NCBI GenBank assembly: GCA_026390575.1
Contig: JAPLFR010000006.1
Location: 267,567-331,566 of the forward strand
From: Ignavibacteriales bacterium
GTDB taxonomy: Bacteria; Bacteroidota; Ignavibacteria; UBA10030
Length of the DNA: 64,000 bases
Direction of reading: 5' to 3'
The notes beneath the pieces are model-generated. The model ran no database searches and was not told the origin of the DNA. It saw only the letters and a list, made by a program, of their open reading frames with translations. The translations under genes were made by a program, and so were the position numbers. Shown piece after piece: positions 37,501 to 46,176 of the stretch (the stretch's first letter is position 1; each line of letters opens with the position of its first letter).

Positions 37501-37579
37501 ACTTGAGCCCCTGGGCTGTAATAGTTGTTGAAATGAATTCCAAGAGGAAAAGTATATTGAAAACAATTTTAAGACTCAT
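34508..37579 (-). CDS. propeller sensor with PAS domain and C-terminal Cys/His module, no kinase
   Basis: A 1023-residue paralogue of the neighbours. It has a signal peptide (to about ITAQG), about fourteen Reg_prop blades (repeating W-[IF]-GT with N-rich linkers), and a Y_Y_Y domain (FSFEFAALDYTAPGQNQYAY, YTNLYPGEYVFRVKASNNDG). One transmembrane helix (about 795-815), a coiled coil, a PAS domain (about 850-960: DDFDIYPKELADGFYADDQS, GLVGVGRDITERKKADDERE) and the cysteine module (about 970-1012: VPICSNCKKIRDDKGYW, FSHGVCPDC) follow. The PAS lacks 14 codons present in sister copies (PDSVADVHNMG instead of PDSIYVKD...), an in-frame deletion of 42 nt. No catalytic domain is seen. Ligand and partner unknown. 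Confidence 0.86.
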   Translation of the reverse strand: MSLKIVFNILFLLEFISTTITAQGLKFKYITPEDGLSQSSVNCILQDKNGFMWFGTMNGLNKFDGYNFVKYYNNPADSMSIAGNQIDCIYEDSHGELWFGSDRGLSRYNRDLDVFTNYTHNANDPNSLSGQRAYCIYEDKKGRFWIGTTDAGLNSFNGKDNKFTHFIHAEDNPNSISNNDIRSIIEDNDGNILIATMGGGLNLLNPETKTSTRFIHKENDSRSISYNEIFSLTKDKHGTIWIGTLGGGLCRMNTSRSGKYFFDTFKPVTDDEHRNIILVLYADQKDGIWIGTENGGLDYFNSKNKTFINYRVNENIPNNLNNNSVHAICEDKTGNLWIGTYTGGVNVVKKNEKKFYTYKKIPGNPNSLSYNAVSCFYEDNDGTLWIGTDGGGINIWNRKTDRIIHYNSKNSSLKSDAILSICKDKDNDIWVGGWDCGLNLYNKKNKTFTTFSKKKNGIPNDNIFEILVDHKGRTWVAFGNLGFAKYDKKWNTFITYSSNNSKLPSNWVLNMAEDYAGNIILGHTSGFSIFNPDKETFENFYNKKDDENSLSYAQINNILPGRDSTLWIGTVNGLNHFNPKNKKFTRYYDKNGLPNNNITGLIEDDHGFIWASTAKGISKFDPELNSFRNYTLTDGLQGNSYIRNSCFKTSGGEILFGGTNGFNIFRPDSLFDNLNLPQVMITDFTVFNKPVKVGEAGSPLSKQISQSNQIVLSYNQSVFSFEFAALDYTAPGQNQYAYMMEGFDKEWNYIGTKRTATYTNLYPGEYVFRVKASNNDGIWNEKGTSLSIRITPPFWRTYWFYTILFAIIAYVIFLFYRSRIRARELAEQRRMDEAIAKERNLLRTLINNLPDSVADVHNMGLQSEAEAIGKDDFDIYPKELADGFYADDQSVIQTGKAVVDKEEYIIDKQGQKRWLNTSKLPLRDAKGQTIGLVGVGRDITERKKADDERERLIKELQDAIADIKVLSGLVPICSNCKKIRDDKGYWTQLEGYIQAHSQAKFSHGVCPDCMKKLYPNFVPKKIE

Positions 37580-37773
37580 GTTTTTTCGTTTTTTAAATAA
37601 TCATTTTAAGTTACACTATTTAGACAATATTTAAAAATATTTTTGGGTTTTGTAAAAGCATTGAACGACGAAATACTTTACTCCGAATTGATTTCCTATC
37701 TCATTCAATATACACGAAAGATTAAACTCCGAAGTGAAACACTTCAGAGTTATTTATTCCTCCTGCAACACTT
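37580..37773. other. intergenic region with a hairpin
   Basis: The stretch is AT-rich. AACTCCGAAGTG (37725-37736), loop AAA, CACTTCAGAGTT (37740-37751) form a 12-bp stem with one mismatch. It resembles the hairpin at 34460-34482 in sequence but has no long T-run. It lies just beyond the 3' end of the broken propeller gene and may be its terminator. Confidence 0.45.
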
Positions 37774-38667
37774 TCATTCTTTCTTCTTAGGTATGTAGTT
37801 CGGATACAACTTTACCATGCAATCGGGGCAGACACCGTGACTAAATTTAGCCTGTGAGTGCGCTTGTATATACCCTTCGAGTTGTGTCCAATATCCTTTA
37901 TCGTCTCGTATCTTTTTACAATTTGAACAAATTGGGACAAGTCCGCTCAAGACTTTAATGTCTGCGACAGCATCTTGCAGCTCTTTAATCAAACGCTCAC
38001 GTTCTAATACGGTGCGTTTTCGTTCTGTAATATTTTCGATAGCGCCCAGTACACGCTCTACCTTCCCTGATTCATTCTTCAAAGATACTCCTTGATCCTC
38101 AATATGAATATATTCTCCATCCCTGCGGCGATACCTGTACTCAATCAGATAATGGCCAATAGTTTTATTTGCCTCATCAATTAGAGACACTGCACGTTCG
38201 CGATCTTCTGGATGAATGTTATTCCGCCAATCGAAGATCGTTGAATTACGGTGTTCATTGGGTGTGTATCCAGTAACATCTTGTATAGCCCCTGCCCATT
38301 TGATAATACCTGTTTCAAAACGATAGTCATAGACTAATCGACCCGTTTGTTCAGCAATGATCCGAAATCGTTCTTCGCTTTCACGCAACGCTTCATCTGC
38401 TTTCTTGCGTTCGGTGATATCTCTGCCAACACCAACCAGACCAATGGTTTGACCTTCTGCATCTCTTAATGGAAGTTTAGATGTGTTCAGCCAACGTTTC
38501 TGGCCTTGCTTATCAATTATATACTCCTCTCTATTGACTACTGCCTTGCCAGTCTGAATGACCGATTGATCGTCAGCATAAAATCCATCCGCTAACTCCT
38601 TCGGGTAAATATCGAAGTCATCTTTACCTATTGCCTCCGCTTCTGATTGGAGACCCATGTTATGCAC
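37774..38667 (-). CDS. 3' part of frameshifted propeller sensor: PAS-PAS and Cys/His module
   Basis: A 297-residue frame that continues the protein encoded by 38628-42017 in another frame. It begins inside a PAS repeat (VHNMGLQSEAEAIGKDDFD, opened only by a GTG). It contains the rest of that PAS (GLVGVGRDITERKKADEALR), a second PAS/PAC unit of different type (FRIIAEQTGRLVYDYRFETG through GKVERVLGAIENITERKR), and the cysteine module (VPICSNCKKIRDDKGYW, FSHGVCPDC) ending LYPNYIPKKKE. No ribosome site precedes it. Comparison with sister repeats shows a 55-nt deletion at about 38678 that breaks the frame. It is probably untranslated unless the break is an assembly fault. Confidence 0.7.
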   Translation of the reverse strand: MHNMGLQSEAEAIGKDDFDIYPKELADGFYADDQSVIQTGKAVVNREEYIIDKQGQKRWLNTSKLPLRDAEGQTIGLVGVGRDITERKKADEALRESEERFRIIAEQTGRLVYDYRFETGIIKWAGAIQDVTGYTPNEHRNSTIFDWRNNIHPEDRERAVSLIDEANKTIGHYLIEYRYRRRDGEYIHIEDQGVSLKNESGKVERVLGAIENITERKRTVLERERLIKELQDAVADIKVLSGLVPICSNCKKIRDDKGYWTQLEGYIQAHSQAKFSHGVCPDCMVKLYPNYIPKKKE

Positions 38668-39440
38668 ATCGGCGACATGTCAATCAATGTCCGCAGTAAG
38701 TATCTCTCCTTCTGAAGTGCTTCTTCTGCAAGCTTGCGTTTGGTGATATCTCTGCCAATGCCAATCAGACCAATGGTTTGACCTTTTTCATTCCGTAATG
38801 GAAGTTTAGATGTAGCCAGCCAACGTTTCTGGCCTTGCTCATCAATTACATACTCTTCTCTGTTGACTACTGCCTTGCCAGTCTGAATGACCGATTGGTC
38901 GTCAGCATAAAATCCATCCGCTAACTCCTTCGGGTAAATATCGAAGTCATCTTTACCTATTGCCTCCGCTTCTGATTGGAGACCCATATAATGCACTTCA
39001 GTAAGATTGGCAATAGTTTTGCGGCAGTTGACGTCTTTTACATAAATCGAATCAGGAAGATTGTCAATCAATGTCCGCAGTAGGTTTCTCTCCTTTTGAA
39101 GTGCTTCTTCTGCAAGCTTTCGTTCAGTGATATCTCTACCAATACCGACTAGTCCAATGATTTTACCTTCATTGTCTCGCAGTGGGAGTTTCGTTGTAGC
39201 TAACCAACGTATCTGACCTTGCTTATCATATACATACCCTTCTTTGGTGAATACTGAGTTGCCGGTCTGAATGACTGATTGATCACCAGCATAGAATTCC
39301 TCTGCCATCTCCTTAGGGAAAACATCAAAGTCGTCTTTGCCTATTGCCTCCGCTTCTGATTGGAGACCCATATAATTCACATCGGCGACATTGGCAATAG
39401 TTTTGCGACAATTAGTGTCTTTTACATAAATCGCATCAGG
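38403..39440 (-). repeat. three tandem PAS-coding repeats
   Basis: Near-identical PAS units lie at about 38403-38690, 38730-39090 and 39115-39440. The first is also nearly identical to the PAS unit of the adjacent gene (about 34745-35045), with only a handful of differences over about 280 nt. The segment coding for YPKELADGFYADDQSVIQTG is shared almost exactly by three of the four copies. Recent duplication or gene conversion is inferred. Confidence 0.8.
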
Positions 39441-42017
39441 CAGGTTATCTATTACCATGCGTAATAAGTTGCGCTCCTTGGCAATTGCTTCATCCATTCG
39501 TCTTTGTTCCGCAAGCTCTCTTGCCCGTATACGACTTTGATAGAACAAGAAGATAACGCATGCAATTATTGCAAACAGTATAACATAAAACCAGTAGGTT
39601 CGCCAAAATGGAGGTGTAATGCGGATGCTCAACGATGCACCTTTCTCATTCCAGATGCCATCGTTATTCGAAGCCTTCACACGAAAAACATATTCTCCGG
39701 GATCTAAATTTGTATAGGTTGCTGTACGTTTTATGCCAATATAATTCCATTCTTTATCAAATCCTTCCATCATATATGCATATTGATTTTTCTCAGGATG
39801 TGTATAATTGAGAGCCGCAAAATCGAACGAAAAAACCGATTGTGTATAAGAAAGCGTAATTTCTTTCGTCTCAGCAATGGATTTTTTAAGCGGTGAGCCC
39901 TCTGTTCCTATATTCATAGATTTGTTAAAAATTTTGAAATCCGTAAGATATACAGGAGGAACAAATGGATTCTCGAGTATACTTTCAGAATGAACAATGT
40001 TAAAACCTTGCCTGCCCCCAAAAAACATTTCACCATTACGACTCTTCATTGCAGCCCTACCATTGAATTCATTTCCCTGAAGTCCGTCGCTCACATCATA
40101 ATTTCTAAAAGTTTTCGTCTTGAAATTAAACCTGGATAGACCCTTCAGAGTACTCAACCATAGAGTACCTTGATTATCTTCTAAGATTCCTTGAATTGCG
40201 TTGTCAGGTAAACCATCTTCTTTACGAAAGATGGTAAACGTACCACTCTCTCTATTCATCAAATTCAGTCCATTACTCGTACCAATCCATATGTTGTGAT
40301 AACTGTCTTCATAAATACTTTCTACGATATTATTACTTAAAGTGCTTGGTTCTGTTGGATCGTTTCGATAATGGGCAAACGAAACTTTACCCAATTTATC
40401 CTTTTTCATTAAATCCAATCCGCTCCCCTCTGTACCAATCCAAATTTGATCCTTGCTGTCTCGATAAAGCTGTATGATAGCATTAAAACTCAGGCTGTTT
40501 TCATCCGATTCATTATGGATGTAGGTAAAAAACCGTTTCTTTTTGGGATCATAAACATTTAGTCCGCTATTCGTGGCAATTAAAATATTGCCTTTATTAT
40601 CATTGATCATTGTGTAAACATTATTACTTAAAAGACTACCGTTACCTGTATTATAGTGTTTAAATGTCTTCCTGTCTTTACTTAACACATCAATCCCGCC
40701 CGCCCACGTGCCCACCCAAAGATTTTCCTCTTTGTCCTCATAGAGACCTAATACTGCATCACTGCTTAAACTGTTTTTATTATTCTCGTTATGTCGGAAA
40801 TGTTCAAATGATTTTTTATCTCTATTAAAGTAGTTGAGACCTCCTCCATCAGTAGCAATCCAAAGATTCCCATGTTTATCTTCAAGGAACTTTGATACGT
40901 TTTCATTACTCAAACTATTTCTGTTATTCGCTTGACGTCGGTAAGTAATGAACTTCTCATAGTACCTGTCAATCAAATTGAGACCTTTATCAAAAGTTCC
41001 AATCCATATTCTTCCAATCGGATCTTGATAAATGGACCAGATGGAGTTACTGCTAATGCTGGATTCATCATTGGGATCATTTTTGTAATGCTTCAAAGTT
41101 TTCTTCTCAATGTTGAATATTTCTAGACCGCCATTTTCAATTCCTATCCACAAGTAGCCGGTTTTGTCCAAGTGCATTGACAGGATGTGGTTATTCAACA
41201 GGCTATTAACGTCATTTGCATCATGCACATATTGTCTATATTTGATATGACCTGCACTATAACTTTCTATTGAAAAAAGCCCATTATCTTGAGTACCAAC
41301 CCAGAATTTGCCCTGATTATCTTCTACTATCTTTCTGAATCGACCCGGGTTCAGGTTGCTTGCCCCTCCGTTATCAAATTTGAATTGTGTAAAACTTCGA
41401 GTATTTCTATCAAACAAGTTTAATTGTCCGTCTCTCGTGCCAATCCATAGATTCCCCTTACGATCTTCATAAAGACAATAAACTGTATTACTGCTCAGGC
41501 TCCTTCTGTCCTTATTATCATTCCTGTAATGAATAAAGTTATTATCTTTTTTATTAAACATATCGAGTCCGCCCTGATCTGTGCCGACCCACAAGTTTCC
41601 TCTTGAATCCTCCAAAATTGTATTGACAACGTTGTGACTCAAGCTGCCTTTATCTTCCTTTTTATGAACATATCGAACGAACTTGTTTTTATCTCTATCA
41701 AACATGTTCAAACCATCGGCCGTGGCAATCCATAAGTTGCCCTTACTGCTTTCTAAGATATCGAGTACCCAATTGGCACTCAGGCTTGTGGTATCATTAC
41801 TAACGTTTTTATAAACGATAAATTCAGCGCCGTCATATCTGTTCAGCCCTCCTACCGTACCAAACCACATAAAACCCTTTCTGTCTTGCAGAATGCAACT
41901 AACCGAACTTTGAGAAAGACCTTCATATAAACGTTTGAATTTGATGTCATGCATTTGAGCAAATAAATTGGTTGACAAACTACTGACAACAATGAATAGG
42001 AGAATGATTTTTTTCAT
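38628..42017 (-). CDS. propeller sensor with tandem PAS domains, 5' part of frameshifted gene
   Basis: An 1129-residue frame with a signal peptide (to about NLFAQM) and some fourteen Reg_prop blades (LYEDRKGNLWIGT-type repeats). It continues with a Y_Y_Y domain (FSFDFAALNYTHPEKNQYAY, YTNLDPGEYVFRVKASNNDG), one transmembrane helix, a coiled coil and two complete PAS repeats (LPDAIYVKDTNCRKTIANVA...; LPDSIYVKDVNCRKTIANLT...). A third PAS goes out of frame after YLLRTLID, giving a short false tail (MSPMCITWVSNQKRRQ). The missing C-terminus is encoded at 37774-38667. The intact protein would be about 1,420 residues with four PAS units and the Cys/His module. Confidence 0.82.
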   Translation of the reverse strand: MKKIILLFIVVSSLSTNLFAQMHDIKFKRLYEGLSQSSVSCILQDRKGFMWFGTVGGLNRYDGAEFIVYKNVSNDTTSLSANWVLDILESSKGNLWIATADGLNMFDRDKNKFVRYVHKKEDKGSLSHNVVNTILEDSRGNLWVGTDQGGLDMFNKKDNNFIHYRNDNKDRRSLSSNTVYCLYEDRKGNLWIGTRDGQLNLFDRNTRSFTQFKFDNGGASNLNPGRFRKIVEDNQGKFWVGTQDNGLFSIESYSAGHIKYRQYVHDANDVNSLLNNHILSMHLDKTGYLWIGIENGGLEIFNIEKKTLKHYKNDPNDESSISSNSIWSIYQDPIGRIWIGTFDKGLNLIDRYYEKFITYRRQANNRNSLSNENVSKFLEDKHGNLWIATDGGGLNYFNRDKKSFEHFRHNENNKNSLSSDAVLGLYEDKEENLWVGTWAGGIDVLSKDRKTFKHYNTGNGSLLSNNVYTMINDNKGNILIATNSGLNVYDPKKKRFFTYIHNESDENSLSFNAIIQLYRDSKDQIWIGTEGSGLDLMKKDKLGKVSFAHYRNDPTEPSTLSNNIVESIYEDSYHNIWIGTSNGLNLMNRESGTFTIFRKEDGLPDNAIQGILEDNQGTLWLSTLKGLSRFNFKTKTFRNYDVSDGLQGNEFNGRAAMKSRNGEMFFGGRQGFNIVHSESILENPFVPPVYLTDFKIFNKSMNIGTEGSPLKKSIAETKEITLSYTQSVFSFDFAALNYTHPEKNQYAYMMEGFDKEWNYIGIKRTATYTNLDPGEYVFRVKASNNDGIWNEKGASLSIRITPPFWRTYWFYVILFAIIACVIFLFYQSRIRARELAEQRRMDEAIAKERNLLRMVIDNLPDAIYVKDTNCRKTIANVADVNYMGLQSEAEAIGKDDFDVFPKEMAEEFYAGDQSVIQTGNSVFTKEGYVYDKQGQIRWLATTKLPLRDNEGKIIGLVGIGRDITERKLAEEALQKERNLLRTLIDNLPDSIYVKDVNCRKTIANLTEVHYMGLQSEAEAIGKDDFDIYPKELADGFYADDQSVIQTGKAVVNREEYVIDEQGQKRWLATSKLPLRNEKGQTIGLIGIGRDITKRKLAEEALQKERYLLRTLIDMSPMCITWVSNQKRRQ

Positions 42018-42630
42018 TGATTCACCTTATATTTTGCATCCAATATCTTACGAAACACCGATAAAATACTATTTGATTTGCACAACCTTTGGATAAAAAT
42101 TTTTATGCTAATTTCCAGTAATTCATAAAGAAACGGTTTTAATGGATCTGATACTTTCTTCAATAGTCAGCAATAATACATATCATGAATAATGCCGTTG
42201 AGTAAAAAGTTTGGGTATATCAGAGGAAATAGAAATGACCGATAATAAGCTGAATATCAGTTTATGAAAAATACGCAAAGCTTTCCTCTGCTTTTTTCCA
42301 AAGCATTGTAATACTGCAATCATTGAAAAAGACGTTTTGAAGAATTGACAACGCTTTTACCGGTGAGCGGTTCCTAGGTCTAAAACATCTCAAACATATA
42401 TCGAAAGACGTCTATGCGGAAAACCAAGATTATTTGTATAAAGTTACACTATATCATTATCAAAATCAAAGCAAGGGAGATCATTATACAGATGGGATCA
42501 GAATGCGAGTCTAATGATCTTTTAATAAGTGCTTTGCACAAGTGAATAAAATATGTATTTTAGTTAACAAATTATCAAAAATAATACTCCTCAACCAATA
42601 ATAGAAAACTGGAAGATAGAAATTCTATTT
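42018..42630. other. intergenic region between divergent propeller and uvrB genes
   Basis: About 610 AT-rich bases. No coding frame, RNA gene or strong hairpin was recognised. Promoters for both flanking genes must lie here. A TTAACA at 42564 resembles the Pho-box core but without the full 11-nt series. Confidence 0.5.
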
Positions 42631-44643
42631 ATGGCTTATCAACTTATTTCTGACTTAACTCCTTCCGGGGATCAGCCGGAAGCAATCAAACAGCTTGTAG
42701 AAGGAATACAACGCGGTGATCGTCATCAAACACTTCTTGGTGTCACCGGCAGCGGTAAAACATTTACCATCTCCAATGTTATCACGCACATCAATAAACC
42801 TGTGTTGGTGATGTCCCATAATAAGACGTTGGCGGCACAATTATACGCAGAATTCAAAACGTATTTTCCTTATAACCGCGTTGAGTTCTTTATTAGTTAC
42901 TACGATTATTATCAGCCGGAGGCGTATGTTCCAACAACCGATACGTACATCGCCAAAGATTCATCGGTAAACGATGAAATAGACCGCTTGCGGTTGCGGG
43001 CGACAAGCGCATTGTTAAGCGGCGATCCAAATGTCATCGTCGTCGCATCTGTCAGCTGCATCTACGGAATCGGCGCACCGGACGAATGGATCAGCCAGAC
43101 ACTCATGATTAAAAAAGGCGATCGTGTCGGCCGTCAGGGATTGCTCAAGCGGCTTATCGACTTGTTGTACACACGAAATGATTACGAATTTGCCCGGGGC
43201 ACATTCCGCGTGCGCGGCGATGTCGTGGAAGTAATCCCAAGCTATGAGAACGAAGAAGCTATTCGCATCGAATTCTTTGGCGATGAAATCGAACGGATTT
43301 CTTACATCAACAAAGTTGATGGACAAGTTCTTGGCGAAGCGGACGGCGAGATGATTTATCCAGCAAAGCAATTTATCACTTCGCGCGAGACTATCGAACG
43401 TGCAATGAACGGCATCTACGATGAATTGCGCGAACGAACCGCAGAACTTCGTTTACTTGGCAAACTTGTCGAGGCGCAGCGAATTGAACAACGGACACGG
43501 TTCGATATGGAAATGCTGCGCGAAGTTGGATATTGCTCCGGCATCGAAAATTATTCGCGGCACTTCGCAGGCAGGTCGCCAGGCTCCCGCCCCTCATGCT
43601 TATTAGATTACTTTCCAAAGGATTTTCTTACCATCATCGACGAGTCGCATGTTACCGTATCGCAAATCGGCGCCATGTATGCCGGCGACCGCTCGCGCAA
43701 GACGACACTCGTTGAGTACGGATTCCGCCTTCCATCAGCGCTCGATAATCGACCGCTCATGTTCGATGAATGGGAAGCGATGGAGAAACAGATTATTTAC
43801 GTCAGCGCAACACCCGGAACGTACGAATTACAGAAATGCCAAGGTGTTGTAGTGGAGCAGGTTATTCGCCCCACCGGACTCATTGATCCGGAAGTGGAAG
43901 TACGTGCGAGCAAACATCAGATTGATGATTTGATTGCGGAGATTCGTACTCGCACTGCGAAGAAAGAACGTACGCTCGTGACGACGCTGACGAAGCGCAT
44001 GGCTGAAGATTTGACCGAGTATCTATCGAATATAAATATCAAAGTACGGTACATTCATTCGGAAGTGGATGCACTGGAGCGTGTGGAGACACTGCGCGAT
44101 TTGCGATTGGGCGAGTTCGATGTCCTCGTGGGCGTAAATTTGCTTCGCGAAGGTCTTGATTTACCGGAAGTTTCGCTCGTCGCCATCATCGATGCAGACA
44201 AGGAAGGTTTTCTCCGCTCCGAACGCTCGCTCATCCAAACGGCAGGCCGTACCGCACGCAACTCGAATGGTAAAGTCATTCTTTATGCAGACAAAATGAC
44301 CGGCTCAATGGAACGAATGATGAGCGAGACAAATCGCCGTCGTAAAAAACAGGTCGCGTACAATACCAAGCATGGTATTACACCGACAACCATCTACAAA
44401 ACGACGGAGGAAATTCTTGCCGCGACATCTATCGCTGACGTGAAAATGAAACAAGACGAGCGATATCAGCGTTCAAAACCAATGGTTATTGCCGAGTCAG
44501 TCACAAAATATCTAACAAGCGATCAAAAGAAAGACATGCTGGAAGAATTAAAGGCAGAGATGAAGCGGGCGGCAAAAGATTTAGAGTTCGAGCGCGCCGC
44601 AGAACTGCGGAATGAGATTGAGAGGCTGGAAGGCAGGAATTAG
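42631..44643 (+). CDS. uvrB: excinuclease ABC subunit UvrB
   Basis: A 670-residue DNA repair helicase of normal length. Motifs in order: Walker A GVTGSGKT (37-44), the beta-hairpin region [26 protein letters not shown], the helicase motif [15 protein letters not shown] and [14 protein letters not shown]-terminal UVR domain ([20 protein letters not shown]) contacts UvrC. UvrB verifies damage delivered by UvrA and recruits UvrC in nucleotide excision repair. It appears monocistronic or leads a short group with the four-helix-bundle and comF genes. Confidence 0.98.
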   Translation: MAYQLISDLTPSGDQPEAIKQLVEGIQRGDRHQTLLGVTGSGKTFTISNVITHINKPVLVMSHNKTLAAQLYAEFKTYFPYNRVEFFISYYDYYQPEAYVPTTDTYIAKDSSVNDEIDRLRLRATSALLSGDPNVIVVASVSCIYGIGAPDEWISQTLMIKKGDRVGRQGLLKRLIDLLYTRNDYEFARGTFRVRGDVVEVIPSYENEEAIRIEFFGDEIERISYINKVDGQVLGEADGEMIYPAKQFITSRETIERAMNGIYDELRERTAELRLLGKLVEAQRIEQRTRFDMEMLREVGYCSGIENYSRHFAGRSPGSRPSCLLDYFPKDFLTIIDESHVTVSQIGAMYAGDRSRKTTLVEYGFRLPSALDNRPLMFDEWEAMEKQIIYVSATPGTYELQKCQGVVVEQVIRPTGLIDPEVEVRASKHQIDDLIAEIRTRTAKKERTLVTTLTKRMAEDLTEYLSNINIKVRYIHSEVDALERVETLRDLRLGEFDVLVGVNLLREGLDLPEVSLVAIIDADKEGFLRSERSLIQTAGRTARNSNGKVILYADKMTGSMERMMSETNRRRKKQVAYNTKHGITPTTIYKTTEEILAATSIADVKMKQDERYQRSKPMVIAESVTKYLTSDQKKDMLEELKAEMKRAAKDLEFERAAELRNEIERLEGRN

Positions 44644-44743
44644 TTGAGGCTATAAGTAGTGGCTAAGAAAACAATTATATGCGACGAATGACAGTTTTGA
44701 TAACAGAATGCCAAATGTCAATTTCCAATTGAGAATTGAAAAG

Positions 44744-45103
44744 ATGACTTCTGAAGAATTGAAACAACGCACAAAGGAAATGTCCTTAAATATTCTTCGG
44801 CTCGTTGCCACGGTACCTAAAACGAGAGAGGGTGATGTCATCGTAAAACAGATCATACGATCAGCAACGTCTGTTGCTGCAAATTACCGTGCTGCGTGTA
44901 AAGCACGGTCAAGGGCAGATTTTATCAATAAAATTGGAATCGTTGAAGAAGAGGCTGACGAGACTACGCTATGGCTTGACTATCTTTTAGAATTATCTCT
45001 TGTTGACAAAAATCGATGTCTTCAATTGCTACAGGAGACAAAAGAATTGGTCGCTATATTTGCAGCCTCAGCAATAACTGCAAAAAGCAAACGTGTAAAG
45101 TGA
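44744..45103 (+). CDS. four-helix-bundle protein (23S rRNA intervening-sequence family)
   Basis: A frame opens at 44708, but the family usually begins M-x-x-EELKxRTK, and the ATG at 44744 gives MTSEELKQRTKEMSLNILRL; this start (119 residues) is preferred. The conserved core VATVPKTREGDVIVKQIIRS, SVAANYRAACKARSRADF and GIVEEEADETTLWLDYLLEL is diagnostic of the TIGR02436-type family, first found in 23S rRNA insertions. The molecular role is unclear. It is flanked by short AT-rich intergenic repeats, as is common for this family. Confidence 0.85.
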   Translation: MTSEELKQRTKEMSLNILRLVATVPKTREGDVIVKQIIRSATSVAANYRAACKARSRADFINKIGIVEEEADETTLWLDYLLELSLVDKNRCLQLLQETKELVAIFAASAITAKSKRVK

Positions 45104-45172
45104 TTCGGCAATCGTCAATTAGAAATCAGAAATTACTTTCTCTTTGAACATCGAACATCAATACATTGAACA

Positions 45173-45880
45173 TTGAAAATCCGCGACTTAACAAATCGCC
45201 TTACTTCTCCTTTTCTCGACTTCCTCTACCCGCCGGTGTGCGTCGCTTGCAATAAACCCTTGCCGGATGGAGGTCAGAAAGTCTGTATGGACTGCTGGAA
45301 TGCAATTCCGCTCGTGACACAACATCTCCATCTCTACCAAGAGACACGAGCGAAACTTCGCTCTGGAGGCGATATCAACGATCTTGTTTCATGTTTTGTT
45401 TTTGAGAAGGAAGGATCATTTCAGCACATTGCGCATGCATTGAAATATAAAGAGTATAAGTCTATCGGCATAGATTTGGGAATTCGCATCGGAGAAACGT
45501 TGGAAGAATGGAATTTTGAGGTCGACCTTCTTATCCCGGTACCGCTTCACCGCATAAAGCAGCGTGAGCGCGGCTATAACCAGTCCGAATTCATTGCGCG
45601 CGGTATTTCCTCCGTCATTGGCAAACCGATTGTTTTGAATGCAGTATGCAGGACACGTCACACGCTGACGCAGACGAAACTCACTATCGAAGAGCGGCGC
45701 AAAAACATGGAACATGCGTTCGAGCTCAGTCCACATTCATCGGACATCCTGTTTGAACAAAAATGTCTTTTGGTGGACGACGTCATCACGACCGGTGCTA
45801 CAACGAATTCATGCGCGCAAGTAATGCATTTAGCGGGCGCAGCAAAAATCATTGCCGCAGCAGCAGCACTTGCCGAGTAG
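45173..45880 (+). CDS. comF: ComF-family phosphoribosyltransferase-like protein
   Basis: A 235-residue ComF protein. An N-terminal zinc-ribbon-like pair (Cys23-x2-Cys26, Cys38-x2-Cys41) is followed by a phosphoribosyltransferase fold with VDLLIPVPLHRIKQRERGYN and the PRPP motif CLLVDDVITTGATT. ComF assists DNA uptake in transformable bacteria; the broader family is common in non-competent ones. The start is a TTG at 45173 lying in a TTGAACATTGAAA repeat, so the true start is uncertain by a few codons. Confidence 0.88.
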   Translation: MKIRDLTNRLTSPFLDFLYPPVCVACNKPLPDGGQKVCMDCWNAIPLVTQHLHLYQETRAKLRSGGDINDLVSCFVFEKEGSFQHIAHALKYKEYKSIGIDLGIRIGETLEEWNFEVDLLIPVPLHRIKQRERGYNQSEFIARGISSVIGKPIVLNAVCRTRHTLTQTKLTIEERRKNMEHAFELSPHSSDILFEQKCLLVDDVITTGATTNSCAQVMHLAGAAKIIAAAAALAE

Positions 45881-46055
45881 TCTGCATTCCTTTTATACAT
45901 TCGTATATCATCCTTTTCCTATTTAAAATATACTTTTCTACAATTTTCAATTCAGCAACTTTAGTGTTGAAATTTTTAGCAATGGTTTTTCAAGCGTTTT
46001 TTGCAAATAAAGCCGTTTTTATGCCATATCTCTACCAAACTGATTGTTTTAAAGT

Positions 46056-46071
46056 TGGAACGGTTATTGTA
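46056..46071 (+). promoter_or_regulatory. sigma-54-like promoter motif (weak)
   Basis: TGGAACG-GTTA-TTGTA matches the -24/-12 layout (TGGCACG-N4-TTGCA) at most positions, but the -12 C is T. It is about 105 nt before the response regulator start. A related 15-mer occurs at 53706-53720. Confidence 0.25.
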
Positions 46072-46176
46072 ATATTAGATCCAGAGAAATGAAATAGACA
46101 ACGTGATCTTGAATAGAGAAGTAACAAGTTAATAATGACGATCTCTTACAAAAGAGCGGTCTGAAGGATTGAGACA

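Noticed and set aside
37774..38667. Independent PAS sensor gene
   Set aside because: It opens only with a GTG inside a PAS repeat, has no ribosome site, and continues the preceding protein after a 55-nt deletion.
31416..42017. Propeller blades as DNA-level tandem repeats or CRISPR-like array
   Set aside because: The periodicity is only at protein level (W-x-GT blades) and nucleotide identity between blades is low, unlike the PAS units.
42564..42590. TTAACA-containing stretch before uvrB as a third Pho box
   Set aside because: Only one good hexamer; the 11-nt series is not maintained and the region is simply AT-rich.
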